Source: Strigops habroptila
Lineage: Eukaryota > Chordata > Aves > Psittaciformes > Psittacidae
Direction of reading: 5' to 3'
DNA length: 64,000 nucleotides
Assembly (NCBI RefSeq): GCF_004027225.2
Contig: NC_044283.2
Span: 38,198,207-38,262,206, forward strand
The notes below the pieces were generated by a model that was not told the DNA's origin, made no database searches, and saw nothing but the letters and a program-made list of their open reading frames with translations. This document shows positions 1 to 9,009 of this stretch, piece by piece; positions within the stretch are counted from its first letter, which is position 1; the number at the start of each line of letters is the position of its first letter. The translations under genes and the position numbers were made by a program.

Positions 1-942
1 AGCAGTTTCTGTAAGAAGATACCTGGTCCCAGCCGTATTCATACCTTATCCTTCCTCTTTCCTAAAGCGGCAACATAACAGCCTTTCTGCCCTGCCCAAC
101 AAGTCTGCTCCTCAACACAGCTGTCTGCAGTGAGGCTGAGCAGAGTCTTCCTTTGATGCCTACTCTTCTCTTCCTCCCAGTTAGTAAATGGACTGTGTGT
201 AATCTTGTTATTGTTAAAATATAACATGTTCTCTGTAATTTCTTAACACTGGTTAAATAACAGAAACAAAAGAAATTAGTAGTTAGGATGTACTCTCAGT
301 GAGTGTCGATATCTTTTAAGTACAGATAGTTGTTCTACTATACCAAAGAAATAGAAAAGGAAGGCCATGTTGCAAATTATACAGCATTATGTCAATAACT
401 TCAGTCTCATGATTTTTCCAAAATCATCCTTAAATTAATTCCACAGATGCTGATTAATGATCTTTAGTTTATTTTAGAAGCTGTTCACTGCATACTTGAA
501 CTAAGCAGAATTTTACATAGAGTATGAGAGTAAACTTGGAGAGGTTTGTCTGCATTATCCTTACAATGCACCTAGTAAGATATAGCCTCGTAAAATTCTG
601 CCCCACCACTGTCAAAAGCAAACCTGTAATTCACAGAAGTAGAGTCAGGATGTCATTATGGTTTGGACCAAGCTAAATATTAGAAGCATGTTTAGTGCCT
701 TACCTTCTGACAGCCCCCTGGTCTCAGCACACTGTTTAAGCTGATATCACTGTGGTATCAATCCCTACATAGCAGTATTCTCAAATCTTTTGGATAACCT
801 GTTCTCAGTAAGATGAGAAACAAAAGCAGATTGACTTTCTGGATGCTTTATGCTTACTACAAGTAGTGCAAGTGATACTATTGCTTAACACAAGTGATAC
901 TTTAGTCAAAAAGCATTTAACCTCAGAGAGAAGAGAAATAGT

Positions 943-971
943 AAAAAAAAAAAAAAAAAAAATTAAAAAAA
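943..971. repeat. poly(A) run
   Basis: Twenty consecutive A are followed by TT and seven more A. No recognisable retroelement body lies immediately upstream, so this is called a simple homopolymer and not the tail of a named element. Confidence 0.9.
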
Positions 972-2900
972 TGCCCATGATGCATAGGAGATCTGTAAAA
1001 TAAATGTTTATTTACAGTACAGAGTCCCACCTGTACAGGCATAATAGAATATTGGTCTAAAAGAAAAGGTGTCTCAGTTTAAGTAAACTGTAATCTAATT
1101 TTCTCAAGCAGTGATTAAAGTGCCTTTTTGGTTTTGCCCACTTTGTAGCCAATTCTCAGGTGATGGGTGTACCACATAATCCAGCAAAGGAGAATTTGTG
1201 TGTTCATAGGCTGATGAATAGTAATGTCTGCTCTGGCTGGCACTTCTCACAAACAGTCTTTGGCGAGTCAGTAGCAGTGTCTGTAGAAGCAAGATCTTCC
1301 AGGAAGAGATGTGTCACCTGCCATATCACAAAGTTTAGAAGGTATGCTCAAAGGCTGAAGAAAGGCAGAAGCCAGGTTGGGTGGAGTTTTTATCCTATCA
1401 GGTATATGTATTGTGTACTTCTCTCCCCCTTTCCTCCCTTTTCACTTTCATTTCCAAAAAGGCTTGTTTATATCATTCTTAACAATCATTTATGGGGGGG
1501 GGAGGGAAGGAAGACTGTGAATCTTTGGGAGTAAAAATATTGTATGAAATTTCAGATTTTTTCTGTAACATTAAAATACCATTCCTGTGGTTAACAAAAA
1601 TTTTTGTGAATGAAGATTGTGAACTTCATGTGAGCCCAAACTGATCCACTGGTACCTGAGAGAGGATGAGTCACCTTACAATTACCACCTCAGAAGTCTA
1701 AAATGCGGAATTAATATTACCGTGCTTACAAAAATATCACATCAAAGCTATTAATATTTACAGAATCTTCATCTGCTATTTTGGTCATTGTTACTTATTT
1801 CATGCACAGTTTTAACAGGAAACTGTCAGTTAGTACTTTTATCCCTCATTGCGTCAGTCATATCAACCACAGATCAAGACAAGTTTCTGTGAAGGGATTC
1901 CATAATACATTGCTATGGAAAATAGTACATCTGGTTCACAAGAATAAAGCTTTGACTGACGAAGGTCTTACTTACATAATGTTAAATATAAATTGTTATA
2001 TAAAAATGAAAAGTGAGCCAGTGATCCAATCCATTTTAAACACAAGTCCTCCCAGGGAAGGTCTTAGACGTAGGCAGATGAATAACGCAATCCCTATTCT
2101 GCTGAGATTACGCATCTTAAACACATGCCTTTAAGTTTCAGATAAGCCAATGAAACCAACATTCCATACTATTTATGTCTGTAAGACCTAGCCATCTTGG
2201 AAGGGCAGCGCTAAAAACCTCTCTCCTGACATGAAGTACTATTTGGCTCAGGCTCCTTTATATGATTTGTTTTAGCAGATAACAACCATGAAGGGAAAAT
2301 GAGTTTAATACTGAGTTTATTCTTGATAGGAGAACTTGCACAACAAATGCAGTTAATTGCAGCAAAAGATAAACATGCTTGACAATGGCTCCATACAGGC
2401 AATGCAGCAACAAGATCTTTCCTACGCAAAACCAACACTCTGGTCTCCAGTTTTACAAGCATGTTTGCCAGGTTTCACCAGTTAGGAAAAGCTCCCCTTG
2501 ATACTCTTTGCCAAAGCACAGCCACTGCTCCCTGAGCATCATTCCCCCATCAGGCCAAAGCAGCACAGAGCTTTCCATCATAATATCCAGAAAAAGGGGC
2601 CGCAGTTTCAGATCACGGCAACGTAAGAAAAACAACCCAGTATTTCTGCAGTGCCACTGAAACTCTTAATTTACACTAGCTCAGAATATGCCCTTCTCTT
2701 CTAAGTCCTGAAATTTGCTTTTCTCCTACCTTGATATGTAACTATTTTCTCTGATTACTGGGATGTTTCAGATCTGCTGTATTCCTTGTGGTATGGATTC
2801 CTTATTCACACATGTCCTCCTGCAAGCAAAAGACTCGGTGTTAGAAAGAGAAGGCACAAACTCCATGCTGTGCAGAGCTGTTATTAGCAAAAGAGCACTA

Positions 2901-2923
2901 AAAATAAATAAATAAATAAATAA
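2901..2923. repeat. (AAAT)n microsatellite
   Basis: About five tandem copies of an AAAT tetranucleotide, with no sequence interruption after the first unit. Confidence 0.9.
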
Positions 2924-3592
2924 TCCAGTTCATTTGCAAGGACCTATCCCTGGATACGAATATGTTTCAAATTAAAGCAAGACTAGAAATGACTGCAACA
3001 TAAAGAATACTTTGCTGAGTAGAAAATCTGGTAAACTTATGTCTTTTCCAGATATATCTATTGCATTGTATTTTAAAATGACCAAGTTTCATGTTTTTCA
3101 GCCACATATTCTTGAAATTGTGTCCTTGATTGTTAGTATAATAGGATTTTTATTTTTTTTTTAAGTCTTCTACTTGCTTAGACACTTTTTTTTCCATTCT
3201 CTTTTTTAACATTTCCCTTGCTGGCATTAAAACATACAACGTAACCTAAATTCCTAACAATACCTCCTACTTTCTCACTGTGATTTCCTGACTTTGTCAG
3301 GATCTTTCTAGATACAGCTACTCCTAGAAAGGTTTGGGGAAGAGGGGGAGGGAAGAGGTGTCAATACTACAAAGCTGACAGGGTTTATACATATATATTT
3401 ATGCCTTGTATATATCCTAGGCTCCTGGCTTGCTTGCTTGCCAGTATAATTGATTGACTGCATCCCGAAAGATGTTTATAAAAACCGGCAGGTCCCATAT
3501 TTGTACAGATCTGCAAACACCCGAAAAAAACCGAGGGCCCAGTGAGCTCCCTATTGCCTCCACTCCTGCAGCCTCAAATAGGAGCATTATAC

Positions 3593-3619
3593 CGGCGGTG
3601 TTTACAACTAACACCGCCG
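3593..3619. repeat. perfect 10-bp inverted repeat in the CpG domain
   Basis: The arm CGGCGGTGTT at 3593-3602 is the exact reverse complement of AACACCGCCG at 3610-3619, with a 7-base spacer TACAACT. It sits at the left edge of the CpG-rich domain. In RNA it would fold into a stable GC-rich stem loop. In DNA it could be a dimeric protein site. No specific factor is assigned. Confidence 0.85.
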
Positions 3620-3930
3620 ATGAGTTGCCCTTCCTCAGCCGACGCCCCCCACCTCTTCCTGGGCTTCAGGGCAGCCTGCGCAGCTGAGGGGGGCTTTACG
3701 CGGCCGCGAGTCATGGCACAGCGAAGAGGCCCTCGGGGATTGCGGGGCCGAACAGGGAAAATTAACCAGTGTGTCTTTGCCCCGGCTCCGAGAAGGCGGC
3801 GATGGGGGGCATCGGGGTCCTGGGGTTTCCTCCCCTGTTTCAGGAGCGTCCCCTGTCACCACAGGGTGACAACTGGGTCACTTTACGGTCGCGTCACTGG
3901 GAGCAAAGATAAAAGATAAAATAATAGAAA

Positions 3931-3973
3931 AATAAAATAAAATAAAATAAAATAAAATAAAATAAAATAAAAT
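3931..3973. repeat. (AAAAT)n pentanucleotide array
   Basis: About eight uninterrupted AAAAT units, preceded by degenerate copies from about 3907. It lies within the left part of the CpG-rich domain, where it interrupts GC-rich sequence. A matching array in the opposite orientation lies at 7925-7972. Confidence 0.93.
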
Positions 3974-4693
3974 CTGCCCACAGATAAGGAACCTTACTCC
4001 AATTCAAACCGCCAGGCTGGGCTTCAACCCAGCAGGCTCCACCTGCCAGGGTACAGGGCCGGGAGGATTCCCCTGCCCTAACCCTCCCCACTCCCGGGCG
4101 TCTTTTCCATGTGGATCCCATTATCATCATTTGCTCCTAGTAGAAAGGGAATTAAAGAGATTAAAATGAAAATAATTAAATGATCTTTCCATTTACCTCT
4201 TCGTGATGGTTGCAAGCGGAAACGGAGAGGGGCTTTTACTTGGAGTAAGCGAGATAGGGTTTGTTTTTAAAGGAAAGGAAGGAAAGGGGGGGGACCATCT
4301 CAACTGTCAACTGTTTTCCAAACAGTATATTAATGCTGGCCAGACCTTTGTCGTAATGTGACCCTACTGTTTTCCAACCTGCAATCGTTTGTTAAGTCTC
4401 AGCGTTGAATAATGAAAGTAAAACAAAATCCCAAAATTCTCAGACGCTCTGGCATGGTTTTGGTGGTGTTCTGGAGGTAGGAAGGTGGAGAACAGGTTTT
4501 GGACGTTTGGTTGGTTGGTAGGGGGGAGGGTTGTGTTTTGCTTTGTTTTTTTCCTGCAACAAGCAAAATCCCTGTATTTCATCACTGGAACAAAGCCATA
4601 ATCCTGACGAAAGGATTTAAATATTTTAAAATAACAGACGGGTTTTAATCTGATGACGGGGATAACTGTTTCTTCAGTGTCTTTTCCTTTCCC

Positions 4694-4702
4694 AAGGTAA
4701 GT
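4694..4702 (+). other. consensus 5' splice site (AAG|GTAAGT), possible end of a non-coding exon
   Basis: AAG|GTAAGT is a full match to the vertebrate donor consensus, cutting between 4696 and 4697. The bases just upstream are pyrimidine-rich (TTTTCCTTTCCC), and a possible acceptor TTTCTTCAG ends at about 4677, so a 19-nt microexon or an abutting acceptor/donor is also conceivable. The site lies inside the CpG-rich domain, which is why I list it. A motif of this length is also expected once or twice by chance in 64 kb on two strands, so the exon call is tentative. Confidence 0.25.
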
Positions 4703-5083
4703 GCTCTGAGCGAGCGGCAACCCCCCTTGTACCCATACGCGCCCACTCGCGCTACAACCACGCATTCATGGCGGTATCTTTATGATCCCGTATTTCAGTC
4801 TTTGCTGGTTTTGTTTGCACGGACCCAACGAAAGAGCTTAGAACCATGTCCAAGGAAAGGTACCATTTCTAGAGGTTAGTTAGCCACAAGTGCCTTCGCT
4901 TTCTTTTTCTTTGCTTCTTTTTAAGTAACGTTAACATCAAAGAGAGTATGAACCTACAGAGGCCCACCGGGTGCAATTCGCGCGGTGGATTTCCAATAGC
5001 AGGGGATGGAGCCTCCCCAGGGACTACAGGAGCTGCGCCCATTATTCCCCCCATCACACTCCGGTGGTGCCCCCTTCCCGGGT

Positions 5084-5116
5084 CCCCGCCCCGCCGTCAG
5101 GGCGGGCCGGGGGCGG
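5084..5116. promoter_or_regulatory. cluster of GC boxes (SP/KLF-type sites)
   Basis: CCCCGCCCCGCC at 5084-5095, GGGCGGG at 5100-5106 and GGGCGG at 5111-5116 lie within 33 bases, giving GC boxes on both strands. GC boxes bind SP and KLF zinc-finger factors and are typical of CpG-island promoters (known). This is the densest run of such sites in the window, so it is a reasonable guess for a core-promoter location. Confidence 0.5.
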
Positions 5117-5677
5117 TGGGACCGGCCGCGCCGGCGCCGCCTCCCGGTTCAACTTCTCTCTGGCTTTGCTCCGCCGCTGCCCGCAGACCCGGAGCCACAG
5201 GGATCCGTCTCTGAGTTCTGAATGGGCACAGTTGACGGCATAACTCTCCCTGCCTGCTTCAGAACTGAGTGACACCGAGCTAAACTCAAATGTTACCCCC
5301 CTGAAAGCTCCGATGGTGCTGGTGGAGGAGGAAGATGAGCCGGAGACACTGAGAAAATGCGAAGTTGTACAGCTGTAATGCCTCTGCCACCTGAAGGCAC
5401 AACGCCAGAGCGGGTAATTCCTTTGACAACAAGCAGATCAAAGAGAGACTTTTGTAGGAAGAACGTCAGGATCTGCAGGGGGGAGGTAACATTTCTGTGC
5501 TCCCTGCATACGCGAAAACCCCGACAGCAATGGTGTGGGTGCTCGGCTCCCAACTGCACCGGAAGTGCCGGCTGCCCACGGGCGCACCTCGGCTTGGTCG
5601 GCTTCAAAAGCTTCTTCGAAAGCTGAAAAGTTGCTGTTATTTTTTAAAATAGTAGATCTTTCAGGGTGAAAATTAAG

Positions 5678-5685
5678 TATAAAAG
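5678..5685 (+). promoter_or_regulatory. TATA-like box
   Basis: TATAAAAG matches the TATA consensus and lies in an AT-rich gap between CpG-dense blocks. If used, transcription would start near 5708-5715. An identical octamer lies 105 bases downstream. No initiator or coding sequence confirms use. Confidence 0.25.
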
Positions 5686-5782
5686 TTCTTTGATTCGGTG
5701 AGGAGGGCAAATCCCGTTTGTTGTCAGAAGTTCATTTTCAGCTACTAGAGGAGTTACTGACTCTAAATATTTTTCTTTCCTC

Positions 5783-5790
5783 TATAAAAG
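5783..5790 (+). promoter_or_regulatory. second TATA-like box
   Basis: This is an identical copy of the TATAAAAG octamer, preceded by a pyrimidine-rich stretch. A start site would be expected near 5813-5820. The two copies could be alternative core promoters, but this is motif evidence only. Confidence 0.25.
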
Positions 5791-6163
5791 TTATTGCCCT
5801 GCTTTCTTAGTTACTAAAACGTTTATCCGGCAAACTGAAGCCTAAATCCCGACATTCATGTGGCAGTAACCCCTTTAGTAAATACCTGTCATTACCGCTC
5901 AGTGCCCCTTGCCCATGGGTCCCCTCCACAAGCCAGGCAGTGTGATTTCTACCCGCTGAAGGGGTCATTAACGCCAAACCCGCGGGTGCGAGCCGCTACT
6001 ACATCACCAATAAAACCTTTACTGCAGCGAAAGTGCTCCGAGAGCGTCTTTGGAAAGCCTGCTTTTCCGCGGGCGCTGCCTGAGCGCAGTTTTCTCTAAT
6101 GTCCCCTTTCCTGATCTTATTACCTGGTTTACAGTTTATGGACATTAAAAGCTCCCTCATGCT

Positions 6164-6186
6164 GGGGGGGGGGTGGAGGGGGGGGG
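6164..6186 (+). repeat. G-run with quadruplex potential
   Basis: G10, T, GG, A, then G9: 21 of 23 bases are G on the plus strand. The tract can form a G-quadruplex and lies between CpG-dense blocks. Such runs are common near promoters and are often misassembled. Confidence 0.8.
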
Positions 6187-6637
6187 CAGGGCGCGGAGCA
6201 GGTGGCCGCTCCGCGCAATTTTAACTTTTCCCTGCTTTAATGCAAAATAGACAAACTCTCAGCTTTACTCCCACCTCCATAGCCCCTTCATTTCTACGCG
6301 GAAGAAGGGCGTTGAGCGTCGGAGGCGCAGTGCCTTTTCTCGGGCAGCAAAGGGGCCGCTTGGCTGTACAGCGCTCCGTGTCTCCCGTCAGCGGCCCCGG
6401 GGCTGGCGCGAAGCTGCGCGGAAAGACGGAGTAAAGGGGTCCAGGGCGCTGCGGACGGTGCTGGCAGCGACCGCTGGACAAGGCGCTTCCCGGCTCCGCG
6501 CTGTCCCCCCCGCCCACCGGCGCGGAGCCGGCCGTGTCCTCCACCCGGCGTAGGGCAGAAAGCTGTCGGGGATAGGGCTGGGGAGCCAACGTGAGGAAAC
6601 GCTGAGAGGAGCGGAAAGGAGAAAGAGGGGAAGAAAA

Positions 6638-6670
6638 ACCCAAACCAACCAACTAACCAAACCTCAAACC
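6638..6670. repeat. degenerate (CCAA)n low-complexity stretch
   Basis: A short imperfect tandem of CCAA and CAAA units inside the CpG-rich domain. It has no coding character and is likely a decayed microsatellite. Confidence 0.6.
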
Positions 6671-6933
6671 ATCACCGACAAAACCCCCCAGCCTACAGCG
6701 GCCAAATCAGGGTTACCTTTCGCGGCCGGGAGAGATGCCATAATTCTCCCTTCTGTCGGGACGGGCTAGCCTCAGAGGTCCGCCGTCCCCTCTGGTAGCC
6801 GCTCCGTCTGCCACCTAGAATGACACACCAGCGCGGTAACACGCCGCAGCTCCCCCACGCACACGCTCCCCCACGGCCTGGGCTCGGCGCCTCGCAGCCG
6901 TGCCCATGAGGGGGACACCATCCCAACTCCCCT

Positions 6934-6943
6934 CCATATAAGG
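6934..6943. promoter_or_regulatory. CArG box (SRF-type site)
   Basis: CCATATAAGG is a perfect match to CC(A/T)6GG, the serum response factor site (known family motif). It lies in GC-rich promoter-like sequence, the usual setting for functional CArG boxes in immediate-early and muscle genes. It overlaps TATAAGG, so it could also act as a TATA element for plus-strand transcription starting near 6970. Confidence 0.4.
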
Positions 6944-7350
6944 CTCTCTGGGAAAGCCCCGGAGGACCCGCCGCTGCCGAGCACCGTCCCTGCCGCTTCG
7001 GGCCACCCCACCCCGCCTCACACGGGGAAATCCTCCTTCTCCGACAATAATACCCTGGAGGTTTCGGTGGGTTTGGTTTTATTTCTGAGCGGATGTTCTT
7101 AGGCTCAGACCCTCCGACGTGCTGGAAAAAGCCGCCCACCCATCGGGGGCTCCCCAGGCACCCCAGAGCGGCCGGGACGGGGGTGAGCCCCTCGGCCGGA
7201 GCCCTCGCCCTCCCAGACGGCACAATAAACGCCGCTCCGCCACCCGCACGCCGATCCTAGGAGTCAGGCTGACCGGAGTCCTCCCTGGTCCGACAGTTTG
7301 ATTTAAAACTGCCTCCGGAGAAACACAAATAAATAACTTCTTCGGGAGGC

Positions 7351-7361
7351 GGGGGGGGGGG
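7351..7361 (+). repeat. G11 homopolymer
   Basis: Eleven consecutive G in the right part of the CpG-rich domain, next to GGGAGGC. Length is probably variable and hard to sequence. Confidence 0.85.
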
Positions 7362-7608
7362 TGGAAATCCCTAAGCTGACAGGAGTTACAGACACTAAAT
7401 ACGTGTAGAGACGGGAGAAAGAACAAAAGTAAATAAATCTCCGTTACCTAATGGAAAAGCAGAAGCGAGCCCTTTGTGTACACAGCGCTCCAGGGAGAGG
7501 AAAGCCAGAGCAGGAGCGCGGGGGGAGCGCCGGGGCCGGCCGGGGGTCTGCCGCCGCCTCCAGGTCCAGCCCCGCCGCCCCCCTAACCCCAGGGAGGAAA
7601 AAAGGAAA

Positions 7609-7718
7609 TAGTAATAGTAGTAGTAGTAGTAGTAGTACAAATAATAACAACAACAACAATTAATAATAATAATAATAATTTAGTACAATAATAATAATAT
7701 GAGGAGGAGGAGGAAGAG
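7609..7718. repeat. compound trinucleotide microsatellite
   Basis: A (TAG)n block at 7609-7637 is followed by mixed AAT/AAC units to about 7700, then GAG units to about 7718. It marks the right edge of the CpG-rich domain. The serine- and asparagine-rich end of an overlapping open frame (7451-7663) comes entirely from this repeat and is not evidence of a gene. Confidence 0.9.
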
Positions 7719-7924
7719 GAATCCAATAATATGGGGGAAGAGATGGGGGGCACGCACGGAAAGCTTCCCTGGCACTAGGGAGCGGGGTATCTACTTGAGA
7801 GGGCGAAAAGGGCTGTGGTGGCAGTGCAGGGCATGAGAGTGGGCTACTCCTTAAACACCAGAGGGAAATTTGCAGTGAGGCTGAAAAGGTGTAAATAAAA
7901 GCAAATGAAAGGAAATAACACTCT

Positions 7925-7972
7925 TTTAATATTTTATTTTATTTTATTTTATTTTATTTTATTTTATTTTTT
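7925..7972. repeat. (TTTTA)n pentanucleotide array
   Basis: About nine tandem TTTTA/ATTTT units, the reverse-complement motif of the array at 3931-3973. The two lie just inside the left edge and just outside the right edge of the CpG-rich domain, about 4 kb apart, in opposite orientation. Confidence 0.93.
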
Positions 7973-8983
7973 ATCCATCTGCAAGTAGCCTGTGCTGCTC
8001 GAGGAGTGCAGTGGGACTAACGAAAGAGCACGGCCTTTTATCTGGGTAAAAAAGGCTTCTGATGGGTTTTTTTGGTTTTCTTTTTAAACTAAGTGCTTTG
8101 GCAAGTGTACTCATACTCATGTTTCTCTGCACGGAAGCCAAACGATCAAACAGAGTCCCCAAAATCAGTTATATCTTAATTATTTGGGGCAGAATCCAAA
8201 GCTTTCTAATTCTGTGCTAATATGATAAAGGACTGGAAATGAATCTCAAGAGAAGGCTTCTTGGTGTCTCTCATACACTGACAAATTTTTCTCCCTGCAC
8301 TTATCATCATGCCAAATAAATCCCCAAACATAGAGGATGACGCATACAACCAAACCCTTTCACTGTGAAGTTATTCACACCATGTTTGTTTGAAGAATCA
8401 GTCTCTTCTTTTTCAGCTTGAAAGCATGCATAATACCAAAGGACACTCTGGACATGCGCTTTCAGACTGCAAATCAATCTCATTCCTTCCTGTAATCCCC
8501 ACAGTTATTAGTAACAACTGCAATTAACAGCTTCAGTTTAATGTCTCGTAGTGTTCTCCACAGGAAAATATACTGACGATCTGCACTTGGCACATCTCAG
8601 TGCTACTACCATACACAGAACAACTCTCAAACATTTTCTTTCTCAAATGTGACCTTCCAGGTACCTCTCTCCAGGGTATCCAGGGGAGCCTTACCCCACC
8701 AGTCCCAAACCAGTTTGCAACAATTCAGCCCCTTCACAAATCAGCCTCTCCCTGGACACTGATTCCATAATCATTTCCATTAAAACCAGCAGGCTGGTGA
8801 CTCCAAAGGCCATACAACCAGCTCCATTCAGCTGTTTCAGTTAAGAAAAGAAAATCAGTCTGTTAACAGACCTGTCCTAAAACTGAATTAATGTGCATGT
8901 ATGCATATTTCTAACTATGCGAGTATTTTTTCTGATACCTCTCCTGTATATTGTGGATGCAGTCAGCAGTGTCTTTGCAACTA

Positions 8984-9009
8984 ATATGTTATTATATATA
9001 ATAACATAT
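8984..9009. repeat. perfect 26-bp AT-rich palindrome with nearby third arm
   Basis: The two 13-base halves meeting at 8996/8997 are exact reverse complements. The left half begins ATATGTTATTA. The same 11-base arm recurs at 9024-9034, so the right half can pair with either copy. Perfect AT palindromes of this kind can extrude as cruciforms and are fragile. The origin may be simple TA-repeat decay, but the conserved GTTATT/AATAAC parts are not plain TA. Confidence 0.9.

Larger units (their letters stand above)
1..3400. other. AT-rich intergenic or intronic DNA, no gene seen
   Basis: The stretch is CpG-poor and AT-rich. I found no exon-like open frame with splice sites and no recognisable protein domain. 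The open frames present (for example 1160-1534 and 1781-2134 on the plus strand) start and end arbitrarily and resemble no family known to me. The only clear structures are a poly(A) run and an AAAT array, listed separately. A short CpG-containing stretch at about 2073-2123 has two C/EBP-like half sites (ACGCAATC and ATTACGCA), which is too little to call an element. Confidence 0.7.
3590..7600. promoter_or_regulatory. broad, broken CpG-island domain, probable promoter region
   Basis: CpG dinucleotides are frequent here and scarce in most of the remaining window. The densest blocks are about 3590-3900, 4960-5220, 5500-5610, 5940-6080, 6180-6580, 6700-7300 and 7480-7590, separated by AT-rich stretches. 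The domain holds GC boxes, TATA-like boxes, a CArG box, G-runs and at least one consensus splice donor. In vertebrates such multi-block islands usually mark promoters of developmental regulators or their non-coding first exons (known biology). Long open frames inside it, such as 6693-7223 on the minus strand, are expected from GC-rich sequence lacking stop codons and show no domain I recognise. Which gene it serves and the direction of transcription cannot be told from this window. A CpG-rich enhancer or non-coding RNA promoter is the alternative. Confidence 0.72.

Noticed and set aside
6221..6652. 143-codon minus-strand open frame in the CpG domain
   Set aside because: GC-composition artefact; serine, proline and arginine repeats without a motif, and no supporting start or splice signal.
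6693..7223. Longest open frame in the window (176 codons, minus strand)
   Set aside because: It lies in CpG-rich DNA where stop codons are rare by composition. Composition is low-quality (glycine, arginine, proline), no domain is recognisable, and overlapping frames on the same strand are nearly as long.
7444..7663. Poly-serine/asparagine and poly-leucine/tyrosine open frames
   Set aside because: These are translations of the trinucleotide microsatellite at 7609-7718 on each strand.
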